A DNA stretch of 64,000 nucleotides from Ancylostoma caninum (taxonomy: Eukaryota; Nematoda; Chromadorea; Rhabditida; Ancylostomatidae): the NCBI GenBank assembly GCA_037903475.1, contig JBAJFG010000291.1, positions 1-64,000 of the forward strand. The letters are read 5' to 3'. The notes beneath the pieces are model-generated. The model was not told the origin of the DNA. It saw nothing but the letters and a program-made list of their open reading frames with translations, and searched no databases. The position numbers and the translations under genes were made by a program. This document shows, piece by piece, positions 23,245 to 33,430 of the stretch. Position 1 is the first letter of the stretch. Each line of letters starts with the position of its first letter.

Positions 23245-23341
23245 TTTACAGCGGAATTAAAGTCATAGGAGGTTGAAATGGGGAGAGTCTGTTAGATACT
23301 ATCCCCATTTCAACCTCCTATGACTTTAATTCCGCTGTAAA
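23245..23341. repeat. Perfect hairpin, 40 bp arms
   Basis: The arm 23245-23284 is the exact reverse complement of 23302-23341, around a 17 nt loop. Perfect pairing over 40 bp inside an otherwise decayed mariner means it formed recently, for example by template switching, or is an assembly artefact. Confidence 0.9.
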
Positions 23342-23559
23342 GTTACAAGGACTAATGAAGGTTAGGCTAGAATTTCGAAGCACGAATGGTCAATTCTTTA
23401 TACGGTTGACACTGCAACATGCTGGTTTGCGTCACCCCACAGCCGGATCAGACCGCATATTTTCGCCTAAGTCGGCTCTATGCTTGAGAGTTTTCCTGTG
23501 ATTACATTAGGGGAAGAACCTACTACATGGCGATTATTGTGCATTTGTTTGAAGAGAAT

Positions 23560-23853
23560 TCATTGCAGATGAGTCACGTTGCTGACCATGAAGAGGCAAA
23601 AATTTTTTAAAGAAGGCTGTGATGGTTCAGCCATTTTTAGGTGGGTGGCGGAGGCCGGACTTTGGGATGACCTCCTCCTATTGTCAACAATAATTATTCT
23701 CCCATGAAACGAATTGTTAGAAAATCTGAAGGTCGAATATCTGCAGACTTGCCAGTGTGGATGTTGGTGCTCTTCGCTCAATTCACGCAAAATCCATCTA
23801 CTCACCTTCCTCTTCTTACCGATTTTCTCCAAGTGACGAGACATTGTTGACAA
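23560..23853 (-). pseudogene. Mariner transposase fragment
   Basis: The frame opens with STMSRHLEKIGK, then WILRELSEEHQHPHWQVC and FHGRIIIVDNRRRSSQ. This matches the mariner order: second helix-turn-helix end (SRHLKKIGK), WVPHEL linker, and the block around the first catalytic Asp (IVTCDEKW), which here reads IIIVDN. The catalytic context is lost, and the N-terminus and later parts are out of frame, so it is a relic. The host element is the nested mariner. Confidence 0.75.
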
Positions 23854-24367
23854 AATTTCCCATTACGTCTTGCACACTTTGCATAGTGTCTGGTTCAACC
23901 TGCTCTTTCCTGCCGCCTTTGTGAAAATCAAATATCTGACCAGCTTGTGAAGCATTTTCCGGCTCTCATCTACGGGCAGAATTCCTAGGAACCCTCCAAC
24001 ACCTGGCGTTTTAGAGAACATACTCTCCACAAACGCGTTTCTGATACTATGGGTCACTTCTCTTGTTGATCGATTTTTTTCATTTTCATTTCGGGAACCC
24101 TCAAATCATTGCACAGTTCACAGCATTGGTTTTACACCCCAATACAGAGAAATTCTGTGGCGGTGATCAGAGTCAGAAGTGGTATAGGTAGGAGATGTTT
24201 CATGCTACTAGCGTACATGAAAACCGTTACAGGATATGGCAAACGCAACGAGCAAAACGACGTTGAACGGTGAACTACCACCAACTGTCCCAGAACTTTT
24301 GCGCACACCTAGTACATTATTTTTTTTATTGAGTAGGATTAACAACTAAGTAACAATTGACATTCTG

Positions 24368-24676
24368 TCATTTATCTTCAATTTTGTCTCCTTTTGTCTT
24401 GATACATTCGCGCAGATCGCTCGGGAAGGCATCCACGATGCGCCGAAGGTAGTCCGCATCGAGATTGTTCCACTGACGGGTCAAAGCAGCTTTTAAAGAA
24501 GAGAAATTCTTGTGAGGTTTAGCACAGAGTCTTGCCTGCTCCCATACTGAGTGATCAAGTGGATCAGTACTATTTGGTGGCCGGTTTTGGGAAAAAATAA
24601 AATCGCGAATATGTGCATGGCGCCATTGTTGCGTTTTGCGAACCATATGGGATGGGGCTGAATCTTGCTGGAGCAC
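24368..24676 (-). pseudogene. Tc1/mariner-superfamily transposase, C-terminal remnant
   Basis: About 100 residues from the DDE domain: QQDSAPSHMV holds the second catalytic Asp, and PPNSTDPLDHSVW replaces the usual PPNSPDLNPLDYSVW, having lost residues around the third acid. The end, AKPHKNFSSLKAAL through DAFPSDLRECIKTKG, is typical of the family. The N-terminal DNA-binding half is missing, since the element end lies only 120 bp upstream. It is not functional. Confidence 0.85.
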
Positions 24677-25063
24677 TTATGGATTGCTTCCAAAATGAGA
24701 ATTTAGCCATGGAAAGAAACAGGTAAATTGTTCTACGCCGTTCAAGAAACGCAAAAAAAAACATTAGGAAAAAATTATCAATACTTTTCCCGCACCCTGT
24801 GGAAGGACCTCTTCTACTTTTTTTCTGTTCGCTCTGTAATTCGAAGCTACTTTACATCTCCTTGAGAAGTGTTCCTGCTACTATGTGGCTGTCGACTCCT
24901 ATCTATTAACAGAGCTTCAGGACATCTCCGAATTCTCACCAGCGATTCAAGAATCGAGGCAATTCATGTAAAAATGGTCCATTCATGTAAAAATTTAACA
25001 TCGTAAATCACTATGGTCATTAGTCTATGACTAAAAGAAAAGTGTAAATCTAAATATTTTAAC

Positions 25064-25274
25064 GAGTGTGTATCATCGTGAGGGAAAACGGAGCGTGATA
25101 TGGTTCTGTGATTGGTTCGTTCAAATCCTCCTCCCGCCCTCAACGGTTGACTCGTTCTCTTCGCGCGCGATCCTACTATACATAACCATGCAGAATTTGA
25201 ATGCGACAAGGGACGAGTTGATCGTGAAGGGCGGGAACGCTCCGCCTCGATTTCCCTCACGATGATACACACCC
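25064..25274. mobile_element. Foldback MITE with perfect 9 bp target duplication (Mutator-like)
   Basis: The 211 bp element has ends G(A/G)GTGTGTATCATCGTGAGG, pairing over at least 22 bp, and most of its interior is also self-complementary (CCCGCCCT.AACG..TGACTCGT). It is flanked by a perfect 9 bp duplication, TATTTTAAC, at 25055-25063 and 25275-25283. A 9 bp duplication is typical of the Mutator superfamily; that assignment is inference. Confidence 0.85.
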
Positions 25275-25744
25275 TATTTTAACACGTCTGAGACAGGAAA
25301 ACACGAGTAAATACTTTCGTTGTGGCCACTTTCAAACTTGGAAATAATTTACGTCTTCCATTGACCTATACCTCAACAATTATGTATGTAGCTCTTCCAA
25401 ATATTCAGTTGGCAAGTTAGGAATAAGTGCTTCTTTGATGATATTGAATTCGATTTAAACACCTAAGTGCTCATTGATCATGCTCTTTTCTTTTTCGTCT
25501 CCCAATCTGAACTGGGAGGTGCTGCAAACATCCTCCTGAGTGAGGATCCTTCTTAAGATAGAGATGCTGCTGACTGAAAACGAGTCCTTTTATTTCTGAA
25601 GCGTTTATAAGCACATCTTCAGAATCAATATGATGAAGAGCATGAATTATGTACGCATTCACCGTATCAGCGACAAGACGCTAGAGCGTGGCGATTTTGT
25701 CTTGTCAGTGTTTACAGGAGCCAACACAAGTATAACATGTTGAC

Positions 25745-25911
25745 TGCAGGGAGCCTCAATCACGGTTGCACTTCCCGCGGCCTGGAGCGCCGCAGCTCCC
25801 AGGTGTCGCGGCTGGGGGCTGTGGATGTCGTTGTGTAACCTCGCCAGCGCTGCATAGGTGGTGCGGAGCTCCTGGTCGCGGGAGGTGCAATCGTGATTGG
25901 CGCTCCCTGCA
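25745..25911. repeat. GC-rich foldback repeat, 167 bp
   Basis: The left end GCAGGGAGCCTCAATCACGG pairs with the right end (inverse of GCAGGGAGCGCCAATCACGA). The match continues through TTGCAC, TCCCGCG and GGAGC for about 45 bp at roughly 85 percent identity. No target duplication was seen. It stands out in GC content from its surroundings. Confidence 0.75.
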
Positions 25912-28668
25912 CAACGCATTATTCGCAAATCCCTTTCGAGTCTCAGTTGGTATCGAGAGAATTTAATTCTCCACACCACACTACATTATTGTTCAGCTTC
26001 TCCTGGATCGTGTGTTAGCCATAAATTCTAGAGTTTTAGTGATTTGCTTCTCTACTTGCTCATTACTCCTGTTCAGTAATCTTTGCACTATGTAAATGAC
26101 CTGTTCGAGGAATAACACAGCATACTTCCTCCTAGCACAGATTCAAAGTAGTAATCAGAACTAGAAAATATAAAAACAAGCACTTTGGAAACCGCAGTTG
26201 CTGATAATCCAAATATCGCTCTCTAGCTCCACTGTGATTTGTTTCTCAAGCAGAGACCAATCGCCTGTGCAAATCCTCTTATTAGCTTTTTATGCGGACG
26301 GAACTCTCCACTAAGAAAGCTCAGCTACCATTTTTCCACGGCAAGCCGTTCAAATTGAGGAAGTGAAGGTGCGTAATATATTTGTGAGTGCTCTTAGTGA
26401 ACTCATGAAGTAAACAAGTTTCTGGAGGTCTAGTTTTAAGGAGTAACTGTACTTAGGTAGAAAACCACACATTACGTAGTTGGTTTATTTCCTGACTTTC
26501 TGCTCATACAGAAGATTTCTAGGATAGGCATTGCTCGAAATCGACAAATATCCTTGTCCACAGTGAACGAAAGTAAGAAGGAATAGTTGCCGTTAGGTGC
26601 TTTCCTTCTTACTGTTTGAATGAAGCTTCGAGTTTTTTTTTTCAAATTCCAATGCAAAATAATGACGTATAAGGCATTGGCTAATTTTTTTTATTGTTTC
26701 TTTCTACTATTAGTTTCGGAAGAAATGCTAAAATACTTTTTGACTTTGTTTCTGAAAATTGAAAAATGTCTTTTATCAAAAATGAGTTTATAAATAATCA
26801 ATAGATTGATGCCGTCCAGTGCACTGCATCAGTGAGAGCGGAGAAACGTGAGCTGAATGACAGATTATGGATATGTACACTTCAAATGAATTCCATAGAT
26901 GAACTTGGACACCTAGGTACATACAGTCTTCACCGATACCCTGCAGTCTCAAATGTAATAACAACGGTTCTCCACGCAGAAAAAAGACGGAGAAGCGAGA
27001 ACCTATCTTTTTGTTTTCCTCTGCGTATATGTTGTAGGAATTTCTGCCCTCCAATTGATTTGTATGAACGAGATTTAGAAGGAGAATCGCTTTATGTCAG
27101 GAGGACGGCAACACTTAGAGGTAGTTGAGCCTCAGTGATAACCTATATTTGAAGAACATATTTCAAGTAAAACATGCGAAAACCTTAAAATTTGAGGCTC
27201 TTGGGAGAATTTTGGTATGTCAATGAGCAACACTTTTGACGAATATTTACATTTCTTCGCTTGAGGGTAAATGAAATTTCATTAAAAAATACTTCGAGTG
27301 ACCTGTTTGCAGCAGGTGCTCCCTAGACTAGAGATCACAGTCATGCGAGCAATTGGTGTTTTTTTTCTAGCCAGAAACTGCTGTGCTGCCATGTTAAAAA
27401 CTTCTAGCGATTTGCACCAATGCTAAACGTCTAACTCAACATTGTTTTTTATCCTAAGATATTTTTAAACAGAGTCTGCACTTACTCAACACGTAATCTG
27501 GGATAATGATGATTGTAATTTTGATGAGATACTGTAAGGAATGCAAGTGCAGATTCTCTCGTAACTTACGACAATGGAAAACATGGTGTGAAAACAAGGA
27601 AACGATGTAATCATGTGGAAATTTTTTGTTCAGCCTCACTGGATATGCAAAGCATATTGGTTTCTGCAAAACATCGGCGGGCACAAATAATTTTTTCTTG
27701 AGAACTGTGCTCATAACACGTCACAAACACTGGTTGAAATTACAATTTACCCACATCAGCAGATTTACTCAGTTCTCCTTGCTAGCAATACCGTATCATT
27801 CTGACGCTGACTTTTATTTCTATTTATTTATTACATCAGTATAGAAAGTCATTCATGTGGACAGTTGTAGAAACCAGACATTTGCACAATATTAGAATCA
27901 GTATCAGAACATTCGTGACACAATTGGGAAAACTGGAATAAAGAAAAGTGGTGATGGAACTTTGCGAATTATTTCAAGTAGGCAAGCAGCGGTTAATCAT
28001 GTTGCTGAATGAACGAACGCTAACTGGTATACCTTGCCTTCTACTGAACTAATCAGTGAAGAATACTAGGGGGTCCGACAAACTCGCAATGAAATGTGTA
28101 CTGCCAAATGCAGTTTTCGATGCTGATCTCTAATCCGTTTTCCTTATCTGCTGCGGACTTCTTTATGAAGAGTTACATGGGATGATTCCGAATAGTTAGG
28201 TCGGCCAGATCTGAAGTTTCGAGTCATATTCTGGGAAAAAATATGTGCGGAAACCATTTCAAACTTGTCATATAACTGAAATTAATTAACTCTTCCACAA
28301 TTTTCTGAGATCCAGATAGGTTCCCGCGATATTTTAAATAAATTACGTCCAAGAAGCCAAATTTTAGTTGCCTGTGCAAACTGGAATCACGCCACGTAAG
28401 TCTTAAGCGTTAACTCCGCAGTAGATAAGGGAAGCAGATTTGAGATCAGAATCGAAAACTGCATTTGACAGTATACATTACGTTACGAATTGTTGGACCC
28501 CTCTAGTATCCCTCCCTGGTGAGCGAACCCCAAACTTGCTCTGTTGGAGAAGAAATTACATCTCAGATTACTTCTGGCTCTAGGAATGACTGGTTTGTCG
28601 TTATTTCCTCTGGTCATGAATTTCGGCATGACACAGAGGGCGTAAGGTTCTAGACCACCTCCTAGAAA
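25912..28668. other. 2.75 kb with no supported gene
   Basis: Short frames on both strands lack domains and splice context. A small hairpin (AGTAAGAAGGAA/TTCCTTCTTACT) lies at about 26570-26615. Nothing else was seen. Confidence 0.5.
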
Positions 28669-28699
28669 TCACTTTTTGGAACATGATGAGGTACTTTTT

Positions 28700-28870
28700 T
28701 TCATCATAGTAGGAGTTCTCAATGAAAATTTGGCATTCCTGTGCATAGAATTTGGAATTTCGGAATATACAAAACCATTTTCTCTCACCATTAGTTTCCT
28801 CGTGAAGCAGTTTTGCACTCTTTCTAGTTCATTAATGTTTGTGGAATTCCCAGCAGTTTGAATGCTGTAG
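28700..28870 (-). pseudogene. 5'-truncated LINE reverse transcriptase fragment
   Basis: The frame INELERVQNCFTRKLMV, then YSEIPNSMHRNAKFSL, matches the post-RT region of the CR1-type element at the window start (IAKLERVQNSFTRKLFV). Only this piece is left. It shows a second, older insertion of the same broad family. Confidence 0.75.
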
Positions 28871-29022
28871 TGCTCTTTCCTTTTCTTTTTTTTAACCGTC
28901 CACAAGGAAGTCCCACCTAAATCGCCTTTTCCCAATCCTCAACAAGTCAGCTGCTTTAGAAGTGGAGCATTCTGAGTGAGAGCGCCTCACCAATTAGACC
29001 AGAACAGCATCTTCGTAGTGTA

Positions 29023-29939
29023 CAGGGTGCGGCAGAAGTCTTTGGATAAGCATAATCGCTTACTAAAAGGAAGACCTGCCTCTAAAAATTGATGGTCATT
29101 TTTGTTTACAACCAAGTTGGGCATATGGATATTTTTTTTGATATTAAAGTTCGCTCTTCTCGTAGGTGCACAGACTTCGGAAATTCCAAGTGAAAAGTGG
29201 GCTTTGACGTAAATGTAGTTTGTGTAGTTTTCCCTGCACCACTCCCCTATCTATTTGCGATGAGATCCCAAATCCGTGTGGAAGTTAGTAGAAGACTTCT
29301 AGTATGGAATCTACAAGAATCTCCAGAAGATTCGCGAAATAGGTAGGATATCTTTATTTTCATTGTTAGCTTCGATTCTGGCGATGTCAAAATTTTTGCC
29401 GACGAACACAGAAACCGCGCCACCATAGCTATTTTCGTTTGTTTAACGGCGATTTCACCTCTGCTTCCTGACAGACTTGCTACATTGCTCGTTCTTAATG
29501 TATACATGCTAATTTGAAATTTATATACTGATAAAATTGCCCCTAAAGTGAGTAATCTTCTCTACAGCAAAGGTGCGGATCGATAATCGCATATCGAGGT
29601 CTTGCATCTGCCCTGGAAGATTCCGCGCTGTTTTTAAGATTATACATATGAGCTGAGTGAGGGTTTCTCAACACCACACAGGAATTCGGACTCTGCTCCG
29701 AAACTTTGGAGGAGGCCCGAGATGAATTTGACTTCATCAGTTTGTGCGCCGGGCCAATGCCGCATCTACCATTTTCCAAGCCTGGGTAGCTTACCAGTAG
29801 AGGAAATTTTGGGATCAGAAATATCATTTATATTTACAACTAAACAGGTGACTTATAACAACTAACGATTTTGTCAATTAGTTGTTTCTCATGTTTTGAA
29901 TATCGATTATGCTTGTCCAAAGACTTTTCCTGCACCCTG
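29023..29939. mobile_element. Non-autonomous Tc1-like element, 917 bp
   Basis: Terminal inverted repeats of 36 bp with about four mismatches begin CAGGGTGCGGCAGAAGTCTT on the left and CAGGGTGCAGGAAAAGTCTT (inverse) on the right. TA lies on both sides (29021-29022, 29940-29941). The first 16 bp agree with the ends of the element at 22865-24799. No transposase motif was recognised inside. Confidence 0.88.
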
Positions 29940-29941
29940 TA

Positions 29942-30553
29942 TATTCTTTTATTCAATCCACTCGCGTGAGGAACAGAGAAGTGCAGTTCTTCTTGAGGGC
30001 CCTAGAAAGTCTGAGCTCGAAAACAGGATAAGAGCAACTTTGATGTGTCTGTACGTCTGATCATTCAACTTTCAAGAACATGTTGGTTTGAATCTTCTGA
30101 ACTATCGTTGTAAAGTGGCGCACTTTCAAGAACCTCTGGCATATGTGATTTATCCTACGGGAAACATGGAGAAATCAGATCTTCCTCGTCTCACAATGAT
30201 TATCAGACATTCCAATTGTCCGTATGAGAATCTAAAGATCAGAAGTGAAAAGTGATATAATGTTGCATAGTTTACTCGTGATTCACTAATTGCAGGCTCT
30301 GCGATTTCTACGAGGCGTTTATTAACAAACCGCCACTTTAGCAAGTGTCTGAGCAAACTCGAACAAGTCCAAAAGTTCATCGCATTGAATACTGTTTAGC
30401 AGTCTGCTTTTCATAATCGGCATCTAACCAATTACAGGAAAGTAGAAAAGGATGAAGCAAAATCTACTCAGCTAAAAAAATTTCGACGGTTTTCCAAACA
30501 TTTCACATCGAGAAGATTATCACGTTAAACAAGTTTAAACTCCATAGTAAATA
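29942..30553. other. Spacer, nothing recognised
   Basis: Sequence between two TA-inserted elements. It contains only short frames without domains. Confidence 0.5.
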
Positions 30554-33352
30554 TTAGGTTGTTGCGAAATTAATTGCCGAAAAGGCACACCAGTTCAAAG
30601 TGTTGCAACTCGGCTCAGACACAACTTTTTTCATCAGTTTAGCAACCTTTCAATTCGTTGAGCACTCCTCGACAATATAGCTAGGACTGCATGCTTCTGC
30701 AACTAAAGCTGAGGTCACAAGAATTCGCAAACTTTTGGTAGGCGATTTCAGCATGCTCCATATCAGCAATCTGACGCTGTCGCAGGATTGCATTTGGAGC
30801 TCTGAAAAAGGATATTCACTAGGGTAATGATCTGAGCAATAAGGGCACTGAATGAGAACCTCGATGCTTTACTGCATCAGTTTTTGCCGGGTGAATTTTG
30901 GAATGTGAGACTTAACGTTATCCTGGAGCAGGGGAAAACCAGCTTTTGTTCACCACTGCTGACCACATCTATAGTAGTTTTGAGGAAATCCTCTTATATA
31001 AATCATGGTAGTGTAACAAAATTTTCTAGAGCGCAGGCGTAGGGGAATAGCACGTGATCGCATGCTTTTGCAGTGAGGCTCGATTATAGACTGTGGCTCG
31101 CGAGGATGCGCAGCTGACGGGGCATTCGGCCGATGTTTCGTCATAGGTGCACAGACGTGGTGGAAGTCGGGTGCATTCGGGATTTCGCGGTGGGACCAGC
31201 GGCTAGCGGTCTCGAGCCCTCCTGGCGAGACAGTGTTTGCAACGATTCGACGATGCATTGCAGCAATGTACGGAGCAGAGTAGCCCCTCTGATGGAACTT
31301 TGTCAGTGACTGCACTCAGTCTTGGAACACTGGACGTGAATCACTTCGAAGGATGAGTGGAGGCCGTAGCGATACGATTCACTCGGTTTCCTTACATAGG
31401 ATGTGCTCTTTGCGCACCTCTCATCATTGAGGTACCATGGGGATTATGCAGATCGAGGATCCCTCTGTTCTCAAGGAGGGCAGTACAATCAAATACACAG
31501 GACGAACGAACGAAAACCACGTCGTTATAAGTTGTTGTGACATTTTCTGGAACCAGTTGTGCAACTGATCAGACTTTCTAAATATTTCCGTTCTTCCATT
31601 TTTTTCAAACTTTACAAAGAGTGCGGGTGCACTGATGACGTACTGATGTGCCGTGGCACTTAGTTCAGAAAAACATCAGGATAGCTGGTCCACCGATCGA
31701 GAAAGGGTCTGCCGTGGCCCAATAGTGGTGAAAACGCCAGCATACGGGTCCATCGATGGAGAATGGGACCGCAGGGGGCCCAATATTGGGGAAAGCGCTG
31801 GGAAACGGCCGGCCCAATAGTGTGAGGAACGCCAGGATACAGATCCATGAATGGAGAATGGGTCTGCATGGTTCCCATTAGGGGGAAATGCTAGGATACG
31901 TGTCCACGGATGGAGAATGGGTCCACCGTGGCCCAGTAGTGGGGAAAACACCAAGACGCACGTCTACCGGTGGAGTAGGGGCACGCTACGCACTCATTTG
32001 TGTCTCAATCGATCACCTCTTCTTCCTCCATCTATATTGAAGCAGAAGCCCATCAGTTGGATTATCTCAGTAACGTGAAGCTTGAATCATTTCAGGTGAT
32101 TATTTGCACGGCATTAGTTACACTGTGTTGTTCACAAGTACTAAAGCCACTCCTGAAAGATACTCCTGCGCAGAGTTGAAAGTGGCCGCTCATAACGGGT
32201 CCATAGGCATGTAGGAAAAGTGACAAAAAAATAGGTAGTATCATTGCATCGGAAATTAGCTTTACATTTAGGTGCGCGATTAAGAATTTGCAAGCAAGGC
32301 TAGGATCGCGAGAAGACTGGAAGCCTGACGAGGCGGCCAGGCCCGTAGAATGTACGCAACTCATAAGAAGGATTTTGTACTTGAGCTGAGTTAATGATTA
32401 GCTCTGCATATTTGCTAATTTTCTAAGCATTTCGCATGTGTGGTGCTTTTGCACATACCTCAAATGGCTGCCCCACCCCACTTTCTAGCGTCCCAAAGGG
32501 ACGCTAGTTAACATAAAATTACAATGGTAGGATTCTGCTGTCCATGATTGACTAGGCTGGAGAAGACTGCAGTGGTTCATACTCTTAAGCACCACCAGAT
32601 TCCTGACACAACCTCCTTGGGTGAAGATCTGGTTTTGGGAAACTCAGAGAAGGGAGGACGAGACTACCGATACAAGTTCACCCTTCTTCTTATAGTTTAG
32701 GAACAGAGCTCCTTCTATAGCTATCACGCGTTCTAGAAATGGGTAGTATTTGAGGCGAAAAATTAAGTTAGAAAAGATGTCACAGCGGGTGACATGCTAG
32801 TCGTCAGTGAGATCGTAGGATGCATAATTCAGCACCCTTCTTGCCATGTTGATTGGAGTCAAATGTTTTGAACCTGTAGTATAGTGAGCCCCCATCCCTG
32901 CCCTCAACGTCTAAGTGGTTGGACCCGGTTTAGGTTCCACGACTGTTCTCAGTGCTTGATCGTCATGGAACAACATGTGGTCACGACCATGGTTGTTTTG
33001 GGGATCAAATTCGACGGAAGAAAAATTTGCGATCCAATAGCTCACCGCCCATTAGGAAGGCGATTCCAAGCCAAAACAAAAGCAAGAATACCACTCATTT
33101 CCGACAAAGAGTGATCGAGTTTGAAGTCATTATCCATAATCACCCGAAAATCGCATCAGCTCATCATTTGTTCGCGACTTCATAAAAACCCTCAGGAAGG
33201 CGCTAACCAGAATGTTCAAGCAGCATTCGAAAGAGAAGGAAGAGCTCTACCAGAAGCTCACATAAATTGGGCTGAAGTTACTCAAACTCGGCAGAAGAGA
33301 AAAGTTTATTTGTACGTACCCCGAAACGGCAATTAATTTCGCAACAACCTGA
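30554..33352. mobile_element. Mariner-TIR-bounded 2.8 kb segment without transposase
   Basis: The left end TTAGGTTGTTGCGAAATTAA and the right end (inverse of TCAGGTTGTTGCGAAATTAA) agree at 24 of 25 bases. TA occurs on both sides (30552-30553, 33353-33354). The ends resemble the mariner consensus TTAGGTTG. The interior has no recognisable transposase, and a minisatellite lies at 31670-31990. At 2.8 kb it is longer than an intact mariner (about 1.3 kb), so it carries foreign DNA or consists of two half-elements around other sequence. Confidence 0.8.
31670..31990 (+). repeat. Minisatellite, about 60 bp unit, about 5 copies
   Basis: Units of about 60 bp share CGGGTCCA, GATGGAGAATGGG, GTGGCCCA and GTGGGGAAAACGCC; one unit is internally deleted. 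The unit aligns with the 59 bp minisatellite at 52195-53255 over CGGGTCCA..CG and TGGGGAAA.CGC. The minus-strand frames here are repeat artefacts. Confidence 0.85.
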
Positions 33353-33356
33353 TACT

Positions 33357-33430
33357 ACCGCTGAAAAATCATCGACTTAAACTAGAAACATCCCAATGTT
33401 CCTAGTTTAAGTCGATGATTTTTCAGCGGT
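33357..33430. repeat. Perfect hairpin, 29 bp arms
   Basis: The arms at 33357-33385 and 33402-33430 (core CGCTGAAAAATCATCGAC) are exact complements. After one mismatch the stem goes on for 5 bp to a CCCA loop. It starts 3 bp past the TA duplication of the mariner-ended segment. Confidence 0.9.

Larger units (their letters stand above)
23025..24312 (-). mobile_element. Mariner-like element nested in the Tc1-like element
   Basis: Left end TA-TTAGATGCACGCAAAAGTTC; right end is the inverse of TA-CTAGGTGTGCGCAAAAGTTC, both continuing GGG-CAGTTG. TA flanks both sides. Inside lie decayed mariner transposase (23560-23853) and a perfect 40 bp-arm hairpin (23245-23341). It is inactive. Confidence 0.7.
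22865..24799 (-). mobile_element. Tc1-like element, interrupted by a mariner
   Basis: The ends are CAGGGTGCGGAACAAGTATT (22865 on) and the inverse of CAGGGTGCGGGAAAAGTATT (ending 24799). A TA lies before the left end and TG after the right end. The same ends bound another element at 29023-29939, so this is a family. It holds a transposase C-terminal remnant (24368-24676) and a nested mariner (about 23025-24312). A 58 bp block (22923-22982) recurs as a direct repeat at 24331-24390, which a simple TA insertion does not explain. Confidence 0.75.

Noticed and set aside
31150..31260. tRNA-like B box (GGGCTCGAGACC) on the minus strand
   Set aside because: No A box at the right distance.
31660..31954. 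Two minus frames with repeated peptides
   Set aside because: Produced by the 60 bp minisatellite.
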